Assembly: GCA_040766985.1 (NCBI GenBank)
Contig: JAXGPL010000030.1
Coordinates: 1-18,143 of the forward strand
Length of the DNA: 18,143 nucleotides
DNA from: JAXGPL01 sp040766985
Lineage (GTDB): Bacteria > Bacillota > Sulfobacillia > JAUYEG01
Reading direction: 5' to 3'
A program made the translations under genes and the position numbers. The notes beneath the pieces were generated by a model. It had not been told where the DNA came from. It ran no database searches and was given only the letters and a program-made list of their open reading frames with translations. Below are positions 6,544-14,212 of this stretch, piece after piece (the stretch's first letter is position 1; each line of letters begins with the position of its first letter).

Positions 6544-7193
6544 CTAATGGCCGATTCGCACATAGGTTCCCGGGACGTCGCCCACGATAATCGCCTGGGC
6601 GAGAGCGAGGCGGGTGCTGACCCGTGTCGACCGCACGAACGGCACCACGATGTACATATAGGCCTTGATCTCAAGGTAGATGACATGCTTGGTCTGGTTG
6701 ATCCCGGCCTCCGCGAATTCCTCGGAAACGCTGCCTTCGACGGTGCCGACAGCGGTCACCGTGGCCGGCACCCGAGGCCCGACGTTCATGAACAACTCCG
6801 TGCCCAGGGCTTGGTTCAGCGGTACCATGACCTTGAACTCCTCGCTCTGGCGGAGTTCATCCTGGATCGCTACGACGGCCCTGCTCATCACGCTGATCTC
6901 CAGTGTATTGGGCTGCATGAATGCAACCCGGCCCCTGGTGTCCTTCTCCAGCTGGATCAGGTTGTTATAGTCGATGCCCGGGATGATCTCCTCCATCACG
7001 ACCCGCGAGATCGTCTGGATGGCCCACGATTCGGCCCGATCCTCGGCGATCTTCATAACAATGGGCGCGAGATTGTCCCTGCGGCAATCAGCAACCACAT
7101 GCACAGGGCAAGCGGCAAGGCCAGAGTCAGGAGCCACTGCGTCTTGCGCCCTTTGGGCCGTTTTGACCGGGACCGGTACAGGACATCCACCAC
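6544..7193 (-). pseudogene. yunB: Sporulation protein YunB, one frameshift near the N-terminus
   Basis: YunB is a mother-cell (sigma-E) gene product needed for full sporulation in B. subtilis; its biochemical role is unknown. The long fragment (below 7078) has the family-like core IAEDRAESWAIQTISRVV, then GIDYNNLIQLEKDTRG, MVPLNQALGTELFMNVGPRV and the C-terminal VPFVRSTRVSTRLALAQAII. The first 37 or so codons are in a different frame and encode a basic start followed by one membrane segment, WLLTLALPLALCMWLLIAAG. Adding one G to the GGG at 7077-7079 joins them as AAGDNLAPIVMKIAEDRA. The rebuilt length is about 216 residues. The start is uncertain between GTG codons at 7193 and 7190, both with a weak ribosome-binding site. 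It follows tyrS by about 60 bp. Confidence 0.83.
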
Positions 7194-7251
7194 CGTTGGG
7201 GATATCCTATGCGGCGGGCACCAGAGCGCGTGAAATCGCTGCTCTCCCGGA

Positions 7252-8483
7252 CTATCTCGGTCCAGGCGCCTGCCGGGCGCAGATCCGCAGAAACCGCCTC
7301 TTGCCCACCTGGATCACGTCACCGTCGGCGAGGTCAATAGCGTCATCCGCGCCGACCCGAGCGCCACCGACCTGACGGCTCCCTGGCAGATCAACCGCCT
7401 GGCCTCGCTTGAGCTTGGCGCGAGCCCATGGTCGGCAAGCATCCTTGCCAGGTCGGGCATAAGAAGCCGGGCTTCACCGAGTGGCCTCGCGCTCCTCTAC
7501 CTTCTCAGGTAGGTCCCCTTGCCGGAACACCTGCCGAAAGGGCCGGCGGCCGCCTCGGCTGCCCGGGGCCCGTGATGTGATCTCGACAAGGCGTCCGGCG
7601 AGCAGCATCTTGACGTCGCGGGGGTTGAGCCGGCCGCGAGGCGATCGCACAACTACGTGGACCCCGCCGGCCCCCAATCCGCCGCCAGGGAGAGGTAGTC
7701 GGAGAGCAGTCCGTCGGGCACCCGCACGTCCGCCTGCACCGAGCGTCGCTGACACCGATGTAGTTGCCGAGGCTCTTGGACATCTTCTCTTTTCCGTCGA
7801 TCCCGACTAGAAGCGGCAATGAGCACAACCAGCGGCTCAAGGCCGTGGGCACGCATGACATCGCGAGTGGCAGCGAAATTGAACGTCTGGTCAGTACCCC
7901 CGATTTCGACGTCGGCCTTTAGGAAGACCGAATCGTAAGCCTGCGCCAGAGGGTACATGAACTCGTGCACGCGGATCGGGCGCCCGTCACGGAGGCGCGC
8001 GGCGAACTCGTCGCGCTCAAGCATCCGCGCCACTGTGTAGCTTGATGCGAGGCGTATGGCATCGGCGAAGCTGAGGGACCCCAGCCAGTCATTGTTGAAC
8101 ACGATGTGCGTCAACTCGGGCAGGAGGATCTTGAAAATCTGGTCCTCGTAGGTCTTGGCGTTCTTGCGTACCTCTGCCTCCGTAAGTTGGCGACGCGTCT
8201 CGGATTTGCCGCTCGGGTCGCCGATGCGCCCGGTGAAGTCGCCGATGACGAAGTAGACCTCGTGTCCATACTCCTGGAACTGCCGCACCTTGCGCAACGG
8301 CACCGCATGCCCCAGATGGATGTCCGGGGCGCTGGGGTCTGCCCCCAGCTTAACGCGCAACGGAACGTCACGCTCCTGTGCACGCTTGATCTTGGCGAGC
8401 AGGTCTGATTCGGTAATTACTTCGGCAGCTCCCTGCAAGAACACCCTCAATTGCTCGGCTGCCGGGGCTTGCGAAACACGCAT
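7252..8483 (-). pseudogene. tyrS: Tyrosyl-tRNA synthetase (TyrZ-like), 3' third broken by about seven indels
   Basis: TyrS charges tRNA-Tyr. The first 220 or so codons are intact, with DPSAPDIHLGHAVPLRK (the HIGH-type motif HLGH), GDFTGRIGDPSGKSETRR and GGTDQTFNFAATRDVMRAHG. Below 7818 the frame shifts repeatedly. Every expected segment can still be found, in different frames: LPLLVGIDGKEKMSKSLGN (KMSKS motif), RVPDGLLSDYLSLAADWG, GVHVVVR, LNPRDVKMLLAGRLVE, HGPRAAEAAAG, FRQVFRQGDLPEKVEE, and the S4 RNA-binding domain (LADHGLAPSSSEARRLI, then ADDAIDLADGDVIQVGKRRF) ending at the TAG at 7252. Likely break points are near 7816, 7745, 7663, 7577, 7540, 7484 and 7371. The start is ATG 8483 with GGAGGT at 7-nt spacing. 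The rebuilt length is about 410 residues, normal for the family. A T-box leader lies upstream. Confidence 0.9.
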
Positions 8484-8524
8484 CGAACACACCTCCAAAG
8501 TGAGGTACCGTGGGCGTGCAAACG

Positions 8525-8548
8525 AAAAGCCGCCCCCGCAGGGGCGGC
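8525..8548 (-). terminator. T-box terminator hairpin upstream of tyrS
   Basis: On the minus strand GCCGCCCC pairs with GGGGCGGC around a four-base loop and is followed by TTTT. It lies directly after the conserved T-box sequence. It is the terminator that uncharged tRNA-Tyr is expected to prevent from forming. Confidence 0.88.
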
Positions 8549-8805
8549 AAACACCGCGGTACCACCCTGATTGGCTCGGAAGGAGCCACTCGGCCCGCAC
8601 CGGGACCCTCCCGGAACGGCTGCACGTCTAACGGGTGCAAGCCGGCTCGGCCTACCGCGCCGCGTACGGCATGCGGCGGTTTGACCTGCTGCTCACGGGG
8701 GTATTCGGACGGCGGCGCCAGCCTTTTGCACCGGTACCGGCTCTCTGTGTGGCGCAGGACCGCCTACTCTGCCCGCTCATCGCATCTCAAGCCAGATGCT
8801 ATTGG
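8525..8805 (-). promoter_or_regulatory. Tyrosine T-box riboswitch leader
   Basis: The T-box motif AGGGTGGTACCGCGG is read on the minus strand at 8554-8568. Its UGGU would pair with the ACCA end of an uncharged tRNA. Upstream are stem I features: GATGAG near the 5' end, the AGAGA element around 8741-8747, and GAATAC at 8701-8706, whose TAC (8701-8703) matches a tyrosine codon and is the likely specifier. The intrinsic terminator at 8525-8548 follows. The leader is about 280 nt and ends 40 bp before the tyrS ATG. Known T-box biology predicts that tyrS is read through when tRNA-Tyr is uncharged. Recognition of the T-box core is firm; the exact specifier loop is inferred. Confidence 0.93.
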
Positions 8806-8809
8806 TGGG

Positions 8810-8839
8810 ATTATACACCTCCCGGCGAGACTGTGACAG
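8810..8839 (-). promoter_or_regulatory. Sigma-A type promoter for tyrS
   Basis: A perfect TATAAT box (8810-8815, minus strand) is preceded after 18 bp by CTGTCA (8834-8839), a 4-of-6 match to the -35 consensus. Transcription would begin near 8803, at the 5' end of the T-box leader. Confidence 0.65.
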
Positions 8840-8937
8840 CCTTGTCGGCCGAGGAGGTCGAGACCCCAAAAGCAGGGAGCGCCCGCATAGTGGGCGAACG
8901 ATAGCGGGTACGCAGGGCCCCACGCTCGCCGGGAGCC

Positions 8938-8966
8938 GAATGATTCCCGCAGCGTTAGGCATATGA
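8938..8966 (+). promoter_or_regulatory. Candidate sigma-G/F-like promoter for the PBP gene
   Basis: GAATG (8938-8942) and CATATGA (8960-8966) are 17 bp apart, about 40 bp before the PBP start. They resemble the forespore sigma-G pattern (GHATR, then CATxHTA) with one mismatch in the -10. No good sigma-A promoter is visible in this gap. This is a weak pattern match only; the rest of the divergent gap (8816-9006) shows nothing else I can support. Confidence 0.25.
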
Positions 8967-9006
8967 ATCGCCCGGAAGGGTCCATGGGCGGACAGGTGGG
9001 TGAGCA

Positions 9007-11568
9007 ATGGCTTCCGGATCGGATCGACCAAGCGCAGGCGGCAGGGCCAAGCGGACCAAGACAACCGAGCCCACGGCTCAGTCCAGGTCCAGGCGACTGC
9101 TGCGGCTTGCGATTATCGTCTGCCTCGCCATCGGGATCATCGGCGCTGCGACCGCAGGCGGCTTCGTGATCGTCGCATGGACGAAGATGCCGGCGCTGGA
9201 GACTATTCAGCCGCGGTTTCTCGCAACATCGTTTGTTTACGACAACAAGGGCGAAGAGATAACCGGCCTGGCCGGCGTGGAGAACCGTGTCCCAATGCCC
9301 CTTGCCGAGATGTCCGAACTCCTCAAAAAGGCGTTTATCGCGCACGAGGACAAGTACTTCTATACGCACCACGGCTTCGTCTTCCGGAGGATCCTGGCTG
9401 CAGCATACTATGACGTCACGGGCGGAAGATTCCAGGGCGCCAGCACAATCACACAGCAGTTGGCCCGGTCGGCGTTCCTGACGATGGACCAGACGATTAC
9501 ACGCAAAGTCCAGGAACTGATCCTGGCTATCCAATTCGAACGAATCTACACCAAAGAAGAGATCCTCGAGATGTACCTCAACGGGATCAACCTCGGCCAC
9601 GGGGCGTACGGCGTTGAGGCGGCGTCCCGCAACTTCTTTGGCAAGAGCAGCGCCGACCTCGACCTTGCGGAGGCAGCGCTGCTCTGTGGTATCGCAAAGA
9701 GCCCCGGCTATTTGACGCCGTACAAGAATCTTGAGGGGGCCAAGAAACAGCAAAAGATCGTCCTCAGTCAGATGGTCGAGGAGGGTTTTGTGACCCAGGC
9801 CGAGGCGGACGCGGCATATGAGCAGGAGTTGGCATACCCCGGGATCACCGACCGAACTGAGTATCCGTACCCCTTTTTCATTGACTACGTGCTCAAGCAG
9901 TTGCTCGATGTCCACAAGATCGATCCCGACGTACTCTACGGCGGCGGGTTGCAGATCTACACTACCCTCGACGTTGAAACCCAGAAAGCGGCCGAGGCAG
10001 CGGTCGCGACATATTCGGTGCACTTCCCCACCAACGCCAAGGGCGAGCGCGCGGAGTGCGGGATCGTGGTGATGGAGAACGATACCGGATACCTCAAGGC
10101 TATCGTGGGCGGAGTCGAGCACACACAGAAGCTCCAGTTCAATTTCGCTACCGAATCAAAGCGGCAGCCAGGGTCGGCTTTCAAACCGATCGTCGACTAC
10201 ACCCCGGCCATCGACCTTGGGTACGCGCCGTCGACGGTGGTCGACGACGCCCCGGTCGTGTTCACGACGCTGGGCGGCGAAAGCTGGATGCCCGGCAACT
10301 ACGACGATCAATTCCGCGGCCTGGTCAACTTCCGATACGCTCTGGAGCGGTCGATTAACGTGCCCGCAGCCAAAGTCTTGAGCTGGATCGGCATTCGCAC
10401 CGGCCTTGACTACGCTTCGCGAATGGGCATCGACAACCTCGTTATGGAGGGCTCGATCAACGACGTCACGCATTCGTTGTCGCTGGGCGCTCTGACCTAC
10501 GGGGTTTCACCGCTCGAGCTAACCAGAGCGTACGCGGTGCTGGGCAATAAGGGCATCAAGGTCCAGCCGCTCGCGGTGCTCAAAGTGGTCGACGGATCGG
10601 GCCACGTCCTGGTCGATAACTCACCCCGCAAGGAAGTCGTGGTCAGCGAACAGACCGCCTGGTTGGTAACGGACATGTTGGTCGGCGTGATCCACTCGTC
10701 ACACGGCACAGGAACGCGGGCCAACCTAGGCAACTGGAAGGCCGCAGGCAAGACGGGCACGTCCTCGGACTACGCGGACGCATGGTTCGCTGGCTATACC
10801 GCCAAGCACTCGGCCGCCGTGTGGCTGGGATATCCCAAGGAGCGGGCTTCGATGGGCGTCCAGTTCGGCGGTATGTACCCTGCCTTGATCTGGAAGGAAG
10901 CCATGCTCGCCGCGCACAAGAACCTCACGCCGGTGAATTTCGAGAAGCCGCCCAATATCGTCCAGGTGCAGGTCTGTCGCAAGTCCGGCAAGCTTCCGGG
11001 GCCCAGTTGCCCCACGGGCGATATCATCACCGAGTATTTCGTCAAGGGTTCTGAACCCAAGGAAGCCTGCACGACTCACGTCTCCGCCCGGGTCTGCCTG
11101 GACGATCCCCTCCACCTCGCGGGGCCGGGGTGTCCCCCAGAGCGGGTCATCTGGCGCACGTTCATCCAGCGCCCCGAACCTTACGTGCCGTACGTGACCA
11201 GGAACGGCGTATCGCTCGTACCTCTGGACGCAGCACAGGAGCTTCCGGACGGCTACTGCCGCGCGCACAACATCCCCGAGGAGTTCGTGCCGGACCAGGT
11301 CATCGAAGTCAAGATGAGCGGATACCGTTTCAACCCCCGCAGCATTGAGGTGCGCAGAGGCACGAAGGTCAGGATCGCCTTGACAGCCACCGGCCGCACC
11401 TACAGCATGGCGATCGAGGGATACGGCGTATCGGCGGTGTGCCCCGCGGGGCAGACCGTCTACCTCGACTTCATCGCCAACAAGAGCGGGACGTTTACCT
11501 ACTACTGCAACATGGACGTCGGAGACGAGCGGTCGAAGATGACGGGCAGGTTGGTGGTGTCTGGCTAG
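9007..11568 (+). CDS. Class A penicillin-binding protein with C-terminal cupredoxin-like domain
   Basis: This 853-residue bifunctional peptidoglycan synthase has a basic cytoplasmic tail, a membrane anchor at about 33-58 and a GT51 glycosyltransferase domain. Catalytic Glu114 is in AHEDKYFYTHHG, Glu170 in KVQEL, with GASTITQQLAR between. The penicillin-binding transpeptidase has the motifs Ser390-x-x-Lys393 (GSAFKP), Ser449-Ile-Asn451 and Lys582-Thr-Gly-Thr585. A Cys-rich linker follows (Cys657, 668, 688, 697, 709, 751). Residues about 767-853 form an added domain resembling cupredoxins: MSGYRFNPRSIEVRRGTKV at its start, AGQTVYLDFIANKSGTFTYY later and GRLVV at the end. Most expected copper ligands are missing: Tyr799 replaces the first His and Arg841 the second. 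Cys834 and Met845 remain. The ATG follows AGGTGG. It is the only plus-strand gene, divergent from tyrS. Confidence 0.95.
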   Translation: MASGSDRPSAGGRAKRTKTTEPTAQSRSRRLLRLAIIVCLAIGIIGAATAGGFVIVAWTKMPALETIQPRFLATSFVYDNKGEEITGLAGVENRVPMPLAEMSELLKKAFIAHEDKYFYTHHGFVFRRILAAAYYDVTGGRFQGASTITQQLARSAFLTMDQTITRKVQELILAIQFERIYTKEEILEMYLNGINLGHGAYGVEAASRNFFGKSSADLDLAEAALLCGIAKSPGYLTPYKNLEGAKKQQKIVLSQMVEEGFVTQAEADAAYEQELAYPGITDRTEYPYPFFIDYVLKQLLDVHKIDPDVLYGGGLQIYTTLDVETQKAAEAAVATYSVHFPTNAKGERAECGIVVMENDTGYLKAIVGGVEHTQKLQFNFATESKRQPGSAFKPIVDYTPAIDLGYAPSTVVDDAPVVFTTLGGESWMPGNYDDQFRGLVNFRYALERSINVPAAKVLSWIGIRTGLDYASRMGIDNLVMEGSINDVTHSLSLGALTYGVSPLELTRAYAVLGNKGIKVQPLAVLKVVDGSGHVLVDNSPRKEVVVSEQTAWLVTDMLVGVIHSSHGTGTRANLGNWKAAGKTGTSSDYADAWFAGYTAKHSAAVWLGYPKERASMGVQFGGMYPALIWKEAMLAAHKNLTPVNFEKPPNIVQVQVCRKSGKLPGPSCPTGDIITEYFVKGSEPKEACTTHVSARVCLDDPLHLAGPGCPPERVIWRTFIQRPEPYVPYVTRNGVSLVPLDAAQELPDGYCRAHNIPEEFVPDQVIEVKMSGYRFNPRSIEVRRGTKVRIALTATGRTYSMAIEGYGVSAVCPAGQTVYLDFIANKSGTFTYYCNMDVGDERSKMTGRLVVSG

Positions 11569-11579
11569 AGGGAGCGGCG

Positions 11580-11652
11580 GGAGGCTTCGCGCCTTTGGTG
11601 GCGCTTTGCCCGATTAGCTCCTCGGGACGGACGCGCCGAATCGGCGCGCAGC
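11580..11652. repeat. 73-bp direct repeat, copy 1
   Basis: This copy begins 12 bp after the PBP stop and matches 11730-11802 with one mismatch (C at 11637, T in the other copy). It contains two inverted repeats: GCGCC/GGCGC in its left third and GCGCCG-AAT-CGGCGC near its right end. It may be a dispersed intergenic element. Confidence 0.85.
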
Positions 11653-11729
11653 CACCCGCCGCTCCTGCAGGTTGTGGGCGTAAGGTCTGGGGTCGCATAC
11701 GCAACCAGCAGAGGGCTCAGGCAGCAAAT

Positions 11730-11802
11730 GGAGGCTTCGCGCCTTTGGTGGCGCTTTGCCCGATTAGCTCCTCGGGATGGACGCGCCGAATCGGCGCGCA
11801 GC
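11730..11802. repeat. 73-bp direct repeat, copy 2
   Basis: This is the second copy, exactly 150 bp downstream of the first, ending about 20 bp before the mutS2 stop codon. Its two internal hairpins lie between convergent genes, where they could act as a two-way transcription end, though no clear U-run follows. The 77 bp between copies is non-coding as far as I can see. Confidence 0.85.
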
Positions 11803-11822
11803 TCCCCCCGCCTTGGGCTTGA

Positions 11823-14211
11823 CTACTTAAGCTCAACCACCGACACCCCGTCCCCGCCCTCGTTCTGGGGCGCGAAGGCGGTCGAGATGACGCCGGGGTG
11901 CGTTCTAAGGTACGCAGTGATCCCCTCGCGCAGCGCGCCGGTGCCCTTGCCGTGGATCAACCGGACCTGCTTCACTCCGGCAAGGAGGGCGTCGTCCAGA
12001 TGCTTGTCCACCTGCGAAACGGCTTCCTCGACGGTCTGCCCCCGCAAGTCCAGTTCCATGGAGAACGTCGCGACCTTTGTCCCGGCAAGGCCGCCGCCAC
12101 GCGGCCCGGCGGATAACGCGGGTGTAAGCGGCTCCTCCTGGTCGGGCACCGGTACGAGGTCCTCCGGACGCGCGAGAACCCGCATGATGCCGATCTGCAC
12201 CGGGACTTGCCCCGACGAATCCGGCCCGCCCAGGACGTATCCGGCCTGTCCAAGGCGCGCCACCCTTACCCGCACCCCTTGCTTGAGCTCCGATGGCCTG
12301 ATGGGCTGCCCGCGCACGGTGGCTGGCGGCTCCTCGCCGATCAATTCATCCGCGGCACTGCGGACATCGCGGAAGCGAGCGCGCAGATCGGTGATGCCCC
12401 GTTCAAGTTCCTTGCGGTCGCCGGCGTCTGCAAGCGCCCGCAGTTCCTTGATCAGCCCGTCGAATTCGCTCCGCGCCCTGACTACGGCATCCCGAAGGTC
12501 ACCGCGGACCTTTGCCATAGCCTGAGCCAGCCGCGCCTGCCCTTCGCGTCCGCTGGCCTCGTACTCAAGCTTGATCGCATTGGCCTCGCGCCGAAGCCTT
12601 GCCAGCTCCTCGCGCTCGGTCGCCAGCCGCTCTCTCTCAGTCAACAGGCGGTGGATCATCTCTTCGATCTTGACCTGGTCCTCGCCAATCAATTCCACGG
12701 CCCGGTTGACGATGTACGGCGATAGGCCCAGCCGCCGGGCGATCGCCAGCGCGTTGCTCGGCCCCGGGACGCCGATGTTGAGGCGGAAGTTGGGGGCGAG
12801 GGTTTCCGGATCAAAGGAAACCGACGCGTTAGCAACGCCGTTGTGTGAGTAGGCGAACTCCTTGAGCTGCCCATAGTGCGTGGTCGCGGTCCGGCAGCCG
12901 CGGGCGTGAAGCTCCTCCAGCAGGGCGGTTGCCAGGGCTGCGCCTTCGGTCGGGTCCGTGCCGGCGCCGATCTCGTCCAGCAGCACCAGCGAGCGCGGGC
13001 CGGCGAGACCAAGGATGCGGATGATCCCCGTCATGTGTGACGAAAAGGTCGAGAGAGGCTTTGTTCGATGCTCTGCTCATCGCCGATGTCCGCCAGCACC
13101 TCATCGAAGACCGTGGCCAATGAGTCGCGGCCGGCAGGATGAAAAGGCCGCTCTGGACCATTAAGCTGAGAAGCCCGGCGGTCTTGAGTGTAACCGTCTT
13201 GCCGCCTGTGTTGGGCCCGGTTATCACGAGTACGGTGAATTCCCGCCCGAGGCGGAGGTCGACGGGCACAACGGCATCCCGGGAGATGAGCGGAGCCGGG
13301 CGGCTGGATAGTCGAAATGGACGCCTCTGACAAGCTCCGGCCGGTTCGCGCCCATATCAGCGGCCAGGCGAGCCTTGGCGAAGGCGAAATCGAGCATGCC
13401 CATCGTGTCAACCACTTGAGAGATGGGTTCCGCGAACGCTCCGACGACACCGGATAGCTCGGCGAGGATTCGCCGCACCCCGTCCTGCTCCTCGCCGGGT
13501 GAGGCTGCGCAATTCGTTGTTCATCTGGACGCAGCCCAGCGGCTCGACGTAAACTGTCGCGCCGGAACTGGATACATCGTGGACCACTCCGGGGATGGAC
13601 CCGCGGGAGTCGTGGCGCACGGGCAAGACGAAGCGCCCCTCGCGGATTGTCACGATCGGCTCCTGCAACGCCCGCGAGTGCTCTGAGCTGCGGATGTACG
13701 AGTTCATACGGTCACGGACCCGCTCGGAAAGAATGCGCAGGCTGCGTCGAAGGTTGGCCAGTTTGGTACTCGCCCCGTCGGCAACCTCAGCCTCGTCGGT
13801 GATGGCCTTGGTGACCAGCTTGATGACGTCGTCTGGGGGACTCATGGTCGAGGCAAGCCCGGCCAGGCCGGGGCACCGGCCCTCGCGTTCACGCAGGAAC
13901 GAGCGCATCAAGCGGGCGGTCTTGAGCACCGAGGCAACCGCCAGCAGTTCGGCGGGGTCTAATACGCCGCCAAGCTCGGCGCGCTTGACGCCTTCGCGAA
14001 CGTCGGTGACGCCACCGAACGGCGGACGATCGCCGGACTGCAGCAGAGCGTAGGACTCGGCGGTTTCCGAAAGCCGCGAATCCACCTCGGCAAAGTCGCT
14101 GCTTGGTTCAAGCTCCAGTGCCAACCCCCGGCCGAGCGACGTGGAAGCCTGGTTGGCGAGCATCTCCCTGATCCGGTCGAATTCAAGCGTGTGCAAGCTC
14201 TTGCCGTCCAC
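11823..14211 (-). pseudogene. mutS2: Endonuclease MutS2, interrupted by four frameshifts
   Basis: MutS2 is a MutS-like ATPase with a C-terminal Smr nuclease domain. It is linked to suppression of recombination and, in B. subtilis, to splitting collided ribosomes. The parts in order are: N-terminal core (HTLEFDRIREMLANQ, then EPIVTIREGRFVLPVRHDSRG), Walker A ITGPNTGGKTVTLKT, Walker B LVLLDEIGAGTDPTEGAAL with THYGQLKEFAY, a long charged coiled-coil region, and the Smr domain (LDLRGQTVEEAVSQVDKHLD, then IHGKGTGALREGI). Breaks are near 13496 (one extra base), 13298 (one missing), 13137 (one missing C) and 13051-13058 (two extra in a CT run, inside SLSTFSSHM). The rebuilt length is about 796 residues, as expected. 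The start is GTG 14211, almost touching the upstream stop, after a G-rich ribosome-binding site. Confidence 0.92.
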
Positions 14212-14212
14212 A

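Noticed and set aside
8764..10122. Long minus-strand open frame (452 codons) opposite the PBP gene and overlapping the tyrS promoter
   Set aside because: The plus strand encodes an unmistakable GT51/transpeptidase here. The antisense product shows no domain, and its end overlaps the tyrS promoter region.
11674..12525. Plus-strand open frame opposite the 3' end of mutS2
   Set aside because: The minus strand carries MutS2 coiled-coil and Smr motifs. The plus frame is Ser/Arg/Pro-rich shadow sequence.
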